From the NCBI GenBank assembly GCA_965222725.1, contig OZ244969.1, positions 3,782,001 through 3,846,000 on the forward strand: a DNA stretch of 64,000 bases, given 5' to 3'. Shown here piece by piece: positions 34,715 through 44,118 of this stretch. Position 1 is the first letter of the stretch, and each line of letters opens with the position of its first letter. Source of the DNA: GCA-2748575 sp965222725. Its GTDB lineage: Bacteria; Pseudomonadota; Gammaproteobacteria; Pseudomonadales; Ketobacteraceae. The position numbers and the translations under genes were made by a program. Below the pieces are notes generated by a model, which worked only from the letters and a program-made list of their open reading frames with translations, was not told the DNA's origin and ran no database searches.

Positions 34715-35134
34715 ATGAAAATCGGTGAATTGGCAAAGCAGTGTAACGTGTCGCTGGACACGGTGCGCTATTACGAAAAGCAGGGGCTGCTGGCAGCGAT
34801 TGATCGTTCTGAAGGCGGTTATCGCCTGTTTGATCAGGATGCCGTCGAACGTCTGCACTTTATCCGCAAATCCAAGGATCTGGGTTTCACTTTAAAGGAA
34901 ATCCGCGAATTACTGGGTATCCGTGTATCTCCGGAAAGCTACGCCTGTGGCGAAGTAAAGGCCCTTACCGATCAGAAACGTGCATTGATTGAGGATAAGA
35001 TCCGCGAACTTCAGAGCCTGCAACAGGCGCTGCAGCAGTTGTCAGATTCCTGCTGTGGCGGCCAGGAGCCCGCTACTGAGTGCAGCATTCTCGATTTTCT
35101 CTCTCAATCGCAGACATTGAACGGGGGAGAGTAG
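34715..35134 (+). CDS. ZntR-like MerR-family metal regulator
   Basis: 139 aa. The MerR helix-turn-helix (KIGELAKQCNVSLDTVRYYEKQGLL) is followed by a dimerisation coiled coil and a metal loop. Cysteines fall at C78, C113, C114 and C123, each one residue off the E. coli ZntR ligands C79, C114, C115 and C124, which indicates zinc (or cadmium/lead) sensing. The ZntR His119 position is not His here. It is 4 bp upstream of a metal permease gene and its promoter has the MerR 20-bp spacer. It would activate both genes when metal is in excess. Confidence 0.9.
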   Translation: MKIGELAKQCNVSLDTVRYYEKQGLLAAIDRSEGGYRLFDQDAVERLHFIRKSKDLGFTLKEIRELLGIRVSPESYACGEVKALTDQKRALIEDKIRELQSLQQALQQLSDSCCGGQEPATECSILDFLSQSQTLNGGE

Positions 35135-35138
35135 CGCC

Positions 35139-36248
35139 ATGATGTTTCTCGAAAACCTGCTGATGATATCCCTGGAAGCCGCGCCCTGGCTGCTGCTGGG
35201 CCTGCTGGTATGTGGCCTGATCAAAGCCTGGATGAACGAAGCCTGGCTTGCCGGCCAGCTCGGCGGCAGCGGTTTGGGCTCGGTGCTGAAAGCTGCACTC
35301 ATTGGTACACCCCTGCCGCTCTGTTCCTGCTCCGTTATTCCGGTTGCCATGGGCATTCGCCGTTCCGGGGCTTCAAAAAGCTCAACGGTGTCTTTTCTGG
35401 TTGCCACACCGGAAACCGGCGCAGACAGTATTGCGCTTTCCTACGCCATGCTGGGGCCACTTATGGCGGTCGTCAGGCCTGTGGCGGCCATTGTCAGCGC
35501 TGTGACCAGTGGTTTGCTGGTGACTTTGTTTGATAAAGAACCAGCCAAAACCGTAAAACTTCAATCCGGATCGCTATCTCAATCCACACAAGGGGTGGTT
35601 CAGCACAGTTGCTGCGGAGAACAAGAACCGGTTGTGGAAAAGAGTGCCACCGCAAAAAGTTGTTGCAGCGCTGAATCGACTCTGGAGAAGGGCGCAACAC
35701 CCGGCCACATGCAGCGCCTGACCACCGGCATGAAGTTCGCTTTTACCGATATCTTCGACGACTTTGTTGTATGGCTGGCCATTGGCATCCTGTTCGCAGC
35801 ACTGGTTCGTACCTTTGTACCCGATACCTTCTTAATGGAGTGGGGCAGCGGCGTTCCTGCCATGCTGGTGATGATGGCCGTGGGTATTCCCATGTATATC
35901 TGTGCCACAGCGTCCACACCCATCGCTGCGGCTCTGATCGCTGCAGGGGTATCTCCGGGGACTGCACTGGTGTTTCTGCTGGCGGGCCCAGCCACCAATA
36001 TGGCCACACTGGCAGTGATAGCCAGGGAGCTGGGCCAGCGTGTATTGGTGCTTTATCTGACCGGTATGGCCGTTGCCAGTATTGCCGCCGGCCTGGCACT
36101 GGATGCCTTGCTGGCATACTGGGGAATTGATGTGCTCAGTCAGCTTTCGGCCGGAGATGAAATGGTGCCGAACTGGATCGCTTATTTGTCGCTGGCGGCG
36201 ATTCTCGTGCTTGCTGTGCAGACTGTTCGACGCAAAGCATTGGTTTAA
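35139..36248 (+). CDS. SO_0444-family copper/zinc permease
   Basis: 369 aa DUF318/ArsP-like permease with about eight membrane helices. The conserved TPLPLCSCSVIPVAMGIRRSG motif near residue 60 is the family signature. A central cytoplasmic loop (about 130-185) carries paired cysteines, HSCCGEQE and KSCCSAES, probably metal ligands. GGGGGAG precedes the start and the regulator gene ends 4 bp upstream, giving a two-gene efflux unit. The ZntR-type ligand set of the regulator favours zinc; copper is also reported for this family. Confidence 0.9.
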   Translation: MMFLENLLMISLEAAPWLLLGLLVCGLIKAWMNEAWLAGQLGGSGLGSVLKAALIGTPLPLCSCSVIPVAMGIRRSGASKSSTVSFLVATPETGADSIALSYAMLGPLMAVVRPVAAIVSAVTSGLLVTLFDKEPAKTVKLQSGSLSQSTQGVVQHSCCGEQEPVVEKSATAKSCCSAESTLEKGATPGHMQRLTTGMKFAFTDIFDDFVVWLAIGILFAALVRTFVPDTFLMEWGSGVPAMLVMMAVGIPMYICATASTPIAAALIAAGVSPGTALVFLLAGPATNMATLAVIARELGQRVLVLYLTGMAVASIAAGLALDALLAYWGIDVLSQLSAGDEMVPNWIAYLSLAAILVLAVQTVRRKALV

Positions 36249-36292
36249 CCACTTCACATCCCGTAACAAACTTTCACTATCCCATACAGAAA

Positions 36293-36325
36293 TCCGGGCA
36301 ATAGCGCTTGCCCGGAATTGTCTTT
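36293..36325 (+). terminator. Probable terminator after the metal permease
   Basis: A perfect 9-bp stem TCCGGGCAA / TTGCCCGGA (36293-36301 and 36308-36316) with a 6-nt loop is followed by an imperfect T-rich stretch. It separates the metal unit from the hydroxylase unit. Confidence 0.6.
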
Positions 36326-36434
36326 GCTTGTATCTTGAATGTCAGATTGTAGGACAATAGGGCGATTTGCCTGGGGTCGCTGATCAGTATCCCGATCCCG
36401 CAATCTGATCCCCAAGAATTGAGGTATTGGCATT

Positions 36435-37487
36435 ATGTTTGGATTTTTTGGAAGTGGTAAGAGTAAAAACCTGACAATCGACGGTGTAGAAGCCTCGATT
36501 GTTGTTGATAAGAAAGAAACCATTCTTAACGCTGCGCTGCGCGAGGGCGTGCGTTTTCCCCACAGTTGCCGGGTAGGCGGCTGTGCTACCTGCAAGTGCA
36601 AACTGGTGTCGGGCAAGGTAAAGGAACTGACCGAGTCCGCCTATATATTGGATGAAGAAGAGCTGGCCCAAGGCTATATCCTGGCCTGTCAGGCGGTACC
36701 TAAAACTGACGTGGAAATTCAGGTGGACAACCTGGATGTGAACGGCCCCAACCATCCTGTGGTAGCAACCGCCGGTGTGATTCTAAAAGCCCGCAAACTG
36801 ACCCACGACATAACTTCGCTGACGATTCTGCTGGACGAACCCATGGCCTTTGCGGCGGGCCAGTATGCGCTCTTATCGGTGCCCGGTGTTATCGATGAAG
36901 CCCGCAGTTATTCCTTTGCCAATGTCCCCTCCGCCAAAGGTAACCAGCAGATTGAATTCTTTATTCGCCAGGTTCCCGGCGGTGAAATGTCCACCTGGGC
37001 ACAGCAGGACGATATCCAGGGTGCGAAGGTGTCTGTCGAAGGCCCCTACGGCGACTTTTATCTGCGGGAAGGGGACAGCCCTTTAATCTGCATTGCCGGT
37101 GGCAGCGGCCTGGCGCCGGTAAAATCATTGCTGGAAGACGCATTTAATTTTAAGTGCCGCCGTGATGTGGTGTTCCTGTTCGGTGCCCGTAGCCAGAACG
37201 ATCTGTACTGCCTGGATGACATTCGCCGCCTGGAAACAGAGTGGGCGGGCAAGCTCACCTTTGTTCCCGTACTGAATGAAGAACCTGCAGACAGCAATTG
37301 GCAGGGCAAACGGGGGCTGGTGACTGAGTTTATTAAAGACTATCTCGTGGAAGGCTCCCAGGCCTATATGTGTGGCCCACCGCCGATGCTGGATGCAGCA
37401 GAAGTGGAGTTGCTCAATCTGGGTGTGCAGGCGGATCAGATCTTCAGCGACAAATTCCTGGATAAATCATTTACAAAAACTGCGTAA
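36435..37487 (+). CDS. 2Fe-2S/FAD NADH oxidoreductase (XylA-like electron-transfer component)
   Basis: 350 aa. An N-terminal plant-type 2Fe-2S ferredoxin domain has cysteines at 45, 50, 53 and 85 (CRVGGCATC, then LACQ). It is joined to an FNR-like module with RSYSFANVPS (FAD), CIAGGSGLAPVKSLL and YMCGPPPMLDAAEVEL (NAD). It would pass electrons from NADH to the di-iron hydroxylase encoded 72 bp downstream, as XylA does for XylM. GAGG lies upstream of the ATG. This replaces the rubredoxin/rubredoxin reductase system usual for AlkB. Confidence 0.9.
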   Translation: MFGFFGSGKSKNLTIDGVEASIVVDKKETILNAALREGVRFPHSCRVGGCATCKCKLVSGKVKELTESAYILDEEELAQGYILACQAVPKTDVEIQVDNLDVNGPNHPVVATAGVILKARKLTHDITSLTILLDEPMAFAAGQYALLSVPGVIDEARSYSFANVPSAKGNQQIEFFIRQVPGGEMSTWAQQDDIQGAKVSVEGPYGDFYLREGDSPLICIAGGSGLAPVKSLLEDAFNFKCRRDVVFLFGARSQNDLYCLDDIRRLETEWAGKLTFVPVLNEEPADSNWQGKRGLVTEFIKDYLVEGSQAYMCGPPPMLDAAEVELLNLGVQADQIFSDKFLDKSFTKTA

Positions 37488-37559
37488 CTATTTCATACCA
37501 ACTGAGTAAATAGCAATTAAACGTTTTCCAATGCGACCACAATAATAGAGGTAAGGGCT

Positions 37560-38738
37560 ATGTTAAATTATTTGAAGTTCTTTTTGTTTCACGCCATCGG
37601 TTTAGGGAGTGCCCTGTGCTTTATCCTGGGTGCCGAGTGGATGACTTACGGATTTCTGATTCTCTTCTTTGGTTACGTCTTTGTGGATGCAACCCTGGGT
37701 GATGATGTATCCGTTCCCACTTACAAGCACCCGGACGTTTTAACCTGGCAGCTATGGATGGCGCTGCCGCTATTAGCCTTTATCTGTTTTGCCTGTGTAT
37801 GGCAGATCAGCTCCGGTGACCCCCTGGGTTTTGGTGCCCTGGTGCAACAGCTGACGGGTTACGATATGTTCGCCGCCCGTGAAGACACCACCCCGGTGCA
37901 TTACACCTTTGGTGTGTTGATGTGCGGCCTGATGATCGGCATGGTGGGAACCATTACCGGTCATGAACTGACGCACCGTACCTGGGATCCGGTATCCATG
38001 TTCGTGGGCCGCTGGTTACTGGCTTTCAGTTTTGACAGTAACTTTTCCATTGAACACGTTTATGGCCATCACCGCTACGTGAGTACCGTGAACGACCCTG
38101 CCACTGCACCCCGCGGTCGCAATGTTTACGCCCATATCCTGATTTCTATCGTGCGTGGTAATGCCAGCGCCTGGCATATCGAAAAAGAACGCCTGCGTAA
38201 AAAGCGCCAGCCGCTGGTTTCCTGGCACAATGTGGCAATTCGCGGTTACCTGATGAGTGCGGTTCTGCTGGCTGCAGCCTTTGCCATGGGCGGCTGGATT
38301 GCACTGGCTTACTTTGCTGCCTGTGCCCTGTGGGGTAAATCCCTGCTGGAAATCGTGAACTACATGGAACATTACGGCATGGTGCGCAACCCGGAAACCC
38401 CGGTGCAACCACGCCATTCCTGGAACTCCAACAAACGCCTAAGCTCCTGGACCATGTTCAACCTGACCCGTCATTCCCACCACCATGCCCAGGGTGAAGT
38501 TCCCTACCATGAGCTGCGTCCCTACAACGATGCACCCATGATGCTGAACGGTTACCTGGCCACCATCGCCGTGGCACTGATTCCACCCCTGTGGCACAAG
38601 CTGATGATTCCAAAAGTATTGGAATGGGATGAGAAATACGCCACAGCCGAAGAAAGAATACTGGCCACCGAAGCCAACCGTAAAAGCGGCATTAAAGCAC
38701 TACAGGAAATTGCCTACGAGGATGCGCAGGCAGCCTGA
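37560..38738 (+). CDS. AlkB/XylM-type integral-membrane di-iron hydroxylase
   Basis: 392 aa, with about six membrane helices and the eight-histidine di-iron motifs: HELTHR (H135), EHVYGHH (E165-H171), NYMEHYG (N267-G273) and RHSHHHA (R304-A310). These define membrane alkane 1-monooxygenases and xylene monooxygenases. The first box is HELTHR, not HELGHK, and the third is followed by QGEVPYHEL instead of the usual AlkB tail, so this is a divergent branch. The upstream 2Fe-2S/FAD reductase is its likely electron donor. Expected reaction: terminal hydroxylation of an alkane, alkyl chain or methyl group. A terminator follows. Confidence 0.85.
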   Translation: MLNYLKFFLFHAIGLGSALCFILGAEWMTYGFLILFFGYVFVDATLGDDVSVPTYKHPDVLTWQLWMALPLLAFICFACVWQISSGDPLGFGALVQQLTGYDMFAAREDTTPVHYTFGVLMCGLMIGMVGTITGHELTHRTWDPVSMFVGRWLLAFSFDSNFSIEHVYGHHRYVSTVNDPATAPRGRNVYAHILISIVRGNASAWHIEKERLRKKRQPLVSWHNVAIRGYLMSAVLLAAAFAMGGWIALAYFAACALWGKSLLEIVNYMEHYGMVRNPETPVQPRHSWNSNKRLSSWTMFNLTRHSHHHAQGEVPYHELRPYNDAPMMLNGYLATIAVALIPPLWHKLMIPKVLEWDEKYATAEERILATEANRKSGIKALQEIAYEDAQAA

Positions 38739-38764
38739 TCAGTTACCACTTCAACATCTTGTTG

Positions 38765-38791
38765 ACGGGCACTTCGGTGCCCGTTTTTTTT
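38765..38791 (+). terminator. Rho-independent terminator
   Basis: ACGGGCAC-TTCG-GTGCCCGT (38765-38784) is an 8-bp stem with a stable UUCG tetraloop, followed by seven or more T. It ends the reductase-hydroxylase transcript. Confidence 0.95.
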
Positions 38792-38900
38792 GCTTCATGA
38801 CAAGTCTGAGCATTGGCTGATAGAATGGCATTCAACAAGCGAAATCAGGGTGGACAGCCCGCATCGGATGTGGATGTCGGCTTTAATATCGGGGTTTAAA

Positions 38901-39185
38901 ATGGCTGAGCTAAGGCTGATTATTGCTGTACTGTGTTTTGCGCTGGGAATGTATTTGATCTACGATCTTTTTTCCACTGGCTTCAGTTTCGCCGTGTTGG
39001 TGGCAGTCATCGGTTTGTTTGTTGTTGCACACTACATCAAACCAAAAAGATCGCCAGATGATGACTGGTCGATGTTCTGGGACCTGTTCGATTTTATTGT
39101 GGATATACCGTTCAAAGCGATTTCGCTCTTTCTTCGTGGGTTAGGGCGGCTATCGAAAGGTGATGTGGATGGTATTGATCTGTAG
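38901..39185 (+). CDS. Small membrane protein, 94 aa
   Basis: I chose the ATG at 38901 (GGGG upstream) over an in-frame start at 38790 that overlaps the terminator. Two membrane helices at the N-terminus (LRLIIAVLCFALGMYLIYDLF and FAVLVAVIGLFVVAHYI) are followed by KPKRSPDDDWSMFWDLFDFIVDI and an amphipathic helix. The family is not familiar to me. No operon partner is evident. Confidence 0.65.
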   Translation: MAELRLIIAVLCFALGMYLIYDLFSTGFSFAVLVAVIGLFVVAHYIKPKRSPDDDWSMFWDLFDFIVDIPFKAISLFLRGLGRLSKGDVDGIDL

Positions 39186-39198
39186 TTTAAACAAGGTA

Positions 39199-39384
39199 GT
39201 GTCAGTCTTCTTTCAATTGAAATCTGATCAGAATTTCGAACACTACCGAGCAGACAATTACGCCCAGTCTCTTTATAGAAACATCCTGGGCGCACAGGTG
39301 GAGGCGACTATTGCTAATCTGTATTCAGCTGACGAGGTTGTGATGGTGGCCAGAAACTTCGATATGGCGGAAGCGCTTAACTGA
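39199..39384 (+). CDS. Possible small ORF, 61 aa
   Basis: An open frame with a GTG at 39199 and AAGG just upstream encodes a plausible soluble peptide (QLKSDQNFEHYRADNYAQSL, then a Leu/Val-rich helix). It could equally be chance or the remnant of a longer gene. No family recognised; low confidence. Confidence 0.25.
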   Translation: MSVFFQLKSDQNFEHYRADNYAQSLYRNILGAQVEATIANLYSADEVVMVARNFDMAEALN

Positions 39385-39406
39385 AAATCAGCAGGGTAGT
39401 TTTAAT

Positions 39407-40693
39407 TTAGCCCAACAACTTCTCAATCAGGGAATCCTGCTGATACCGATATTCATGGGGCCAGATATTAAAGCTGCCCGCAGGATAGGAACGCTTGATT
39501 TCAATGGGGCTGCCCACGGATTTTCCTTCCGTCAGGGATTTGTTCAGGGCGTGTATATCAAGAAACGCCGGCTTTTTGCGTGGTTGGCGGTTGGCGTCGG
39601 TAACCACCATTATCTGTGGCTGCATACGGCGGTCACGCTCGGCACTGGTTACGATGGCCAGTTCCTTGGTATTCAGTTCAATCAGTGTACCTGGCGGGAA
39701 CAAGCCCAGGACCTGAATAAAGCTTTCCACCAGCTTGGTGTCAAACTCGTGGCCGCGCATATTATAGAGCTTTGAAATGGCTTCGTTAGGGGCAACCGCG
39801 TGGTGACTCAGGTAAGGGTTCAACATGCTTTCGTAGGTATCAACAATACCTGCGATCTGGGCAAACAGGGGAATCTGGTCGCCTTCAATCTCGTTGGGAA
39901 AGCCGCTGCCGTCGTAACGTTCTTCATGATTGAAAATGGTTTCCACCACCGGCTGTGGCAGGCGTTCGTCGTTGGACAGCATGTTAACGGCATAATCCAC
40001 ATGGCGGAAATATTCCGGTGTTAACTGGAATTCATAAAACGGCATGCCGGCCATTTCTTCCTGCAGCATGGTAAGGCCGATCTTGCTGAGCAGAATACCG
40101 GTAACCAGGTGTTGCAAGCGGGTTTCTTTCAGGCCGATTTCACGGCCCAGTACAGCACCCCAGATGGCACAATTCATGGCGTGCTGATAGATGTCGGTAG
40201 CCTGGTGCTTGAGCTTCATTACCCAGATCAGAGCATCGGGATTCTGAACAACACTCTTGACCACTTTCCCGCTGGCCTTGACCGCGGTTTCCAGGTGCAA
40301 ATTGCCATTGTGGGTAAGGTCGTCGGTCAGTTGTTCCAGGGTTTTTTCCAGATCCTTGTACACGTTTCGGGCTTTTTTGATTTCCTCGTTCAGTGTGGTG
40401 CGGATCGGATACACATAGGGCTTGAGTTCCAGGGCGCTGTGATATTTACCCCGGGTTATCGCCTTGGCGACTGATCTGTCTTCGTTGCTTTTTGCCCGTG
40501 AGCGAATGTCGGAGCGGGCCGTGTCGATAATGACGGTTTTACAGTAGGCGGCCAGCATATTGATGTCTGACTCATCCTTGATATGAAACCCCTGCAGCGG
40601 AAATGGCGTACCATGCCAGGGCCGGTCCAGCTGGAAGACATACATGCCGACTGCGAGTTCACTCACTGGCATTTTGCGCTGGTAGCTAAACAT
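39407..40693 (-). CDS. DUF3391/HD-GYP protein with degenerate active site
   Basis: 428 aa. The N-terminal DUF3391 domain (SELAVGMYVFQLDRPWHGTPF) precedes an HD-GYP fold, a common gammaproteobacterial pairing. The catalytic residues are eroded: the HDIGK position reads LSKIGL (about 201-207), and the HHExxDGxGYP motif reads NHEERYDGSGFP (about 252-263). The metal-binding HD pair is absent, so cyclic di-GMP hydrolysis is unlikely. It may be a cyclic di-GMP receptor or protein-interaction module. It is monocistronic, with about 230 bp of featureless sequence upstream. Confidence 0.88.
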   Translation of the reverse strand: MFSYQRKMPVSELAVGMYVFQLDRPWHGTPFPLQGFHIKDESDINMLAAYCKTVIIDTARSDIRSRAKSNEDRSVAKAITRGKYHSALELKPYVYPIRTTLNEEIKKARNVYKDLEKTLEQLTDDLTHNGNLHLETAVKASGKVVKSVVQNPDALIWVMKLKHQATDIYQHAMNCAIWGAVLGREIGLKETRLQHLVTGILLSKIGLTMLQEEMAGMPFYEFQLTPEYFRHVDYAVNMLSNDERLPQPVVETIFNHEERYDGSGFPNEIEGDQIPLFAQIAGIVDTYESMLNPYLSHHAVAPNEAISKLYNMRGHEFDTKLVESFIQVLGLFPPGTLIELNTKELAIVTSAERDRRMQPQIMVVTDANRQPRKKPAFLDIHALNKSLTEGKSVGSPIEIKRSYPAGSFNIWPHEYRYQQDSLIEKLLG

Positions 40694-40927
40694 GGTGGCT
40701 TATATCGCTCCTCTTGTTTTCAGGATCCTGGTGTTTCCAAAGGTACTGGCTATTTCGATGCTTTTGGCGCTTCAGTTTCTGGAATACGCCTTAGTCAAAT
40801 AATAAACAGTTTTCGGAAACAAAAACCTGACATTATTCACACTGCATAGATCGAATTCTGATCAATCAGGCGCTATTCATAGCCAGAGGTTTAACGTTAT
40901 AACCAACAGGAAGAAGCGGTAAGTGCC

Positions 40928-42496
40928 TTATTCCGGATAGCCCGTAATTTTGCGAATTGCCTTATATAGAGGGCTCAGGTTCTCGTACATCTGCTGGTAC
41001 ACCTGACTATAGAGCTTGTTATAGATTTTAACGTTTTCACTGATGGGCTGGAACACGTCGCCTTTGTGGGTCATGTGGTCTACGGCTGTCTTGTGATCCG
41101 GGTAAAGGCCAACGCCAACGGCGGCGTTAATGGCGGCCCCCAGGCCTGATGTTTCATAAGTATGGGGCCGTTCCGCGGCAATGCCAAAGATATCTGCAGT
41201 AATCTGCATGGCCTGGTCACTCTGGGAGCCGCCGCCGGACACTTTCAGGGTTTTGATTTTAACGCCGCTGCGTTTTTCCACTTTCTCTTTACCATCCCGC
41301 AGGGCATAGGCCAGGCCTTCGATAATGGCGCGGTAAATATGGGCACGGGTATGGACATCGCCAAAACCGATCATGGCGCCTTTGGCTTCCGGACCGGGTA
41401 CCCGCACGCCGGGGGACCAGTAGGGTTGCAGGGTCAGGCCCATTGATCCCGCAGGTACCTGTTTGAGTAAATCATCAAACAGGACCTCCGGTTCAATGCC
41501 TCTTTCTGCGGCAAGCCGCTGTTCCCTTAGCCCAAATTCTCGCTTGAACCAGTTCACCATCCAGTAGCCGCGCTGAATGATAATTTCTGTGTTGTAGTGA
41601 TGGGGGATGGAAGCCGGATAGGGGGGAATAAACTGAATGGCTTCCACGTATTTACTATTGATGTTGTTGTAGGTGGCGGTGGTGCCGTAACTGAGGCTGC
41701 CGGTGTCCGGGCTGAGGCAGCCGGATCCTATCACCTCGCAGGCTTTATCGGCGCCGGCGGATACCAGGGGCAACCCTTGCGGGATACCGGTGTCTTTGGC
41801 GGCCTGTTCGGTGATGTGCCCCAGTATTCCGCCAGGTGCTACCAGGTTGGGTAACTGGTGGCGTTTAAGGGGCAGTGCTTTCCATTTCCAGTCAACGGGT
41901 TTGGCCCAGTCAAAACGTTTAAAATCGAAAGGCAGGTAACCCACCTGGGATGCCACTGAATCCACAAAGCGCCCGGTGAGTTTAAAGGTGTGATAACCGG
42001 ACAGTAACAGAAACTTGTGGGTGCGCTGCCAGATGTCCGGCTGATTCTCGGCAATCCAGTTGCATTCTGCCTGGGAGCGGAAGTAATCCAGCGTGGGCTT
42101 TTCGCCAATGGCTTTAAAAATCAGTTCCCAGGGGCCGCCCATTTTTTTCAGGCCTTCGGAACGGCGCTGGTCCAGCCAGATAATCGCGGGGCGCAAGGGT
42201 TCACCGGCGTGATCCACATTGATGACGGTGGCCCGCTGTGTGGTCAGGGCTACCGCCTTGATTTGCGATTTGGGAAAGTCGATCATTTCCCAGAGTTGCT
42301 GGCAGGCTTTGCACAGATTGTCCCACAGGTAGCCGCAATCCTGTTCGGCCCAGCCGGGATTGGTGGAAAAATAAGGTTCAATTTCCACTTTGCTTTTGGC
42401 AATCAACTGGCCGTTCAGGTCAAAGATTAAGGCACGGACACTCTGGGTGCCGTTATCAATGGCCAATACATAGGATTTTTCTGCAGACTCCGCCAT
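40928..42496 (-). CDS. FGGY-family carbohydrate kinase
   Basis: 522 aa. I chose the ATG at 42496 (GGGAG upstream) over a GTG at 42505. FGGY kinase signatures: the phosphate-binding loop LAIDNGTQSVRALIFD, the GWAEQD segment, SAGADKACEVIGSG, and the C-terminal VSGGGSQSDQAMQITADIF. Members phosphorylate sugars or polyols such as xylulose, ribulose or glycerol; the exact substrate cannot be read from sequence. It is the third gene in an operon after an AGPS-like oxidase and a glycerol-3-phosphate dehydrogenase-like gene. That context suggests a glycerol, dihydroxyacetone or related polyol substrate. Confidence 0.88.
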   Translation of the reverse strand: MAESAEKSYVLAIDNGTQSVRALIFDLNGQLIAKSKVEIEPYFSTNPGWAEQDCGYLWDNLCKACQQLWEMIDFPKSQIKAVALTTQRATVINVDHAGEPLRPAIIWLDQRRSEGLKKMGGPWELIFKAIGEKPTLDYFRSQAECNWIAENQPDIWQRTHKFLLLSGYHTFKLTGRFVDSVASQVGYLPFDFKRFDWAKPVDWKWKALPLKRHQLPNLVAPGGILGHITEQAAKDTGIPQGLPLVSAGADKACEVIGSGCLSPDTGSLSYGTTATYNNINSKYVEAIQFIPPYPASIPHHYNTEIIIQRGYWMVNWFKREFGLREQRLAAERGIEPEVLFDDLLKQVPAGSMGLTLQPYWSPGVRVPGPEAKGAMIGFGDVHTRAHIYRAIIEGLAYALRDGKEKVEKRSGVKIKTLKVSGGGSQSDQAMQITADIFGIAAERPHTYETSGLGAAINAAVGVGLYPDHKTAVDHMTHKGDVFQPISENVKIYNKLYSQVYQQMYENLSPLYKAIRKITGYPE

Positions 42497-42522
42497 AACT
42501 CCCACTCACTTCATTCTTGTTA

Positions 42523-44115
42523 TCAGGCATTCGGTAAAGAATAGTACTTTGTCCATAACGCCTGGTAGCGATCTTTTTCCGCGTTCCAGGTGTCGTCGGA
42601 CCAGTTCAGTTCTTCTTTGCAGATAGTGGCCACTTTATCCAGGATCGCTTCTCCGCCTTTGGGTAACAGCGAGCCCACCCGGGTGCGACGCAGCAACAGA
42701 TCATCCAGGTGCACCACGGCTTCATGCCGGGCTGCCCAGCGAATTTCTGCCAGACAGAACAGGGTGCGGCCGATTTTTTCGGATTCATCCGCCGGTGCGC
42801 TTTGCAGCATTTCTTTGGCAGAATCTCCATAACGTCCAATCATGCGTCGGCCCCATTCCAGGTCATCAGTCGCCACTTCCGAGGGTGCCACAGTGGCCGG
42901 CGAAATAATACTTTCGGATGCTGCTGCAGGTACCGGCTTTTTCAGAAAGGGTTTGGCGGCTTTCAGCGTATCCAGTGCAATCAGGCGGAAAGTAGTGAGC
43001 TTGCCGCCACTGACGCTGACCAGGCCTTTGTCCACCCACACGGAATGATCCCGTTTTTCTTTGGAAGGATCTTTGGTTTTGTCGGTGGAAATCACCGGGC
43101 GCACACCCGACCAGGTGGAAATAATATTGCTTTCGGTGATGCCCGAATCCGGAAACTGTCCGTTGGCTACCTTTAACAGATAAACCAGCTCCTGTCGCGA
43201 AATGCCCGGTTCATCATTCAGATTGTCGGAATGATCCAGATCCGTAGTACCGATAATGGTGGCGCCTTCCCAGGGGAACACGAACACCGGCCGTTTGTCG
43301 TCGGGATGGAACAGGGTGAGGGCATCGTTAACCGGTGCCAGCTCACGGGGAATCACAATGTGGCTGCCTCTTAACGGGCGAATAGTGCGCTGGCCGCTGA
43401 CCTTTTCGCGCAAAAAGTCCACCCAGGCGCCGGTGGCGTTGATCACTACGTTGGCTTTAACGGATGCGGTTTCCCCGGATTCGGCGTTGCGGATAACAGC
43501 GCCGCATACGTTGCCGTTGCTGTCCCGTTCCAGGTCTTCCACGGGCATGTAATTTCCCGCTTCGCCACCGGCCGTGATAGCTTCTTCCAGCACACGCAGC
43601 ACCAGGCGGGCGTCGTCGGTAACGGCGTCGGTGTAGTAGCTGGCGCCTTTCAGACCTTTTTCGTTCAGGCCGGGTACCCGGTTCAGCAACACTTTTTTAT
43701 CAAAGTAATCGGCGGTTTTTATGCCGGCCAGGGAGTCATACACTTTCAGCAGCCCGTTAAACATCAGCTTGCCGGGAATCTGCCCTTTGCGAATGGTGAA
43801 CAGGTAGCCCATACGTTCAATCAAGCCGGGTGCTTCCTGCAGCAAGCGCTCCCGTTCCTGAACCGAATGTTTGGTGAGTGCGATATCACCTTGCGCAATA
43901 TAGCGCAGGCCACCGTGCACCATTTTTGATGAACGGCTGGATGTGCCCCAGGCAAAATCTTTCTGTTCCACCAGCAGGGCGTTGATACCCAGCCGTGCGG
44001 CTTCCCGCAGAATTCCCACACCGGTGATACCGCCGCCCACAATAATGGCGTCATATTCGGCGTCGTTGGATTTCAGTTTGTTCCAGAGCGTTGTGCGATC
44101 GGTAATACCCGCCAT
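42523..44115 (-). CDS. GlpD-like glycerol-3-phosphate dehydrogenase
   Basis: 530 aa FAD-dependent dehydrogenase. The FAD-binding motif YDAIIVGGGITGVGILREAA is followed by TSSRSSKMVHGGLRYIAQGD, both typical of GlpD, and the C-terminal DAO_C helical domain is present. GlpD oxidises sn-glycerol 3-phosphate to dihydroxyacetone phosphate at the membrane, passing electrons to quinone. It starts 3 bp after the AGPS-like gene and ends 26 bp before the kinase. With no glpF or glpR nearby, it may be a specialised paralogue. Confidence 0.9.
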   Translation of the reverse strand: MAGITDRTTLWNKLKSNDAEYDAIIVGGGITGVGILREAARLGINALLVEQKDFAWGTSSRSSKMVHGGLRYIAQGDIALTKHSVQERERLLQEAPGLIERMGYLFTIRKGQIPGKLMFNGLLKVYDSLAGIKTADYFDKKVLLNRVPGLNEKGLKGASYYTDAVTDDARLVLRVLEEAITAGGEAGNYMPVEDLERDSNGNVCGAVIRNAESGETASVKANVVINATGAWVDFLREKVSGQRTIRPLRGSHIVIPRELAPVNDALTLFHPDDKRPVFVFPWEGATIIGTTDLDHSDNLNDEPGISRQELVYLLKVANGQFPDSGITESNIISTWSGVRPVISTDKTKDPSKEKRDHSVWVDKGLVSVSGGKLTTFRLIALDTLKAAKPFLKKPVPAAASESIISPATVAPSEVATDDLEWGRRMIGRYGDSAKEMLQSAPADESEKIGRTLFCLAEIRWAARHEAVVHLDDLLLRRTRVGSLLPKGGEAILDKVATICKEELNWSDDTWNAEKDRYQALWTKYYSLPNA

Positions 44116-44118
44116 GGT

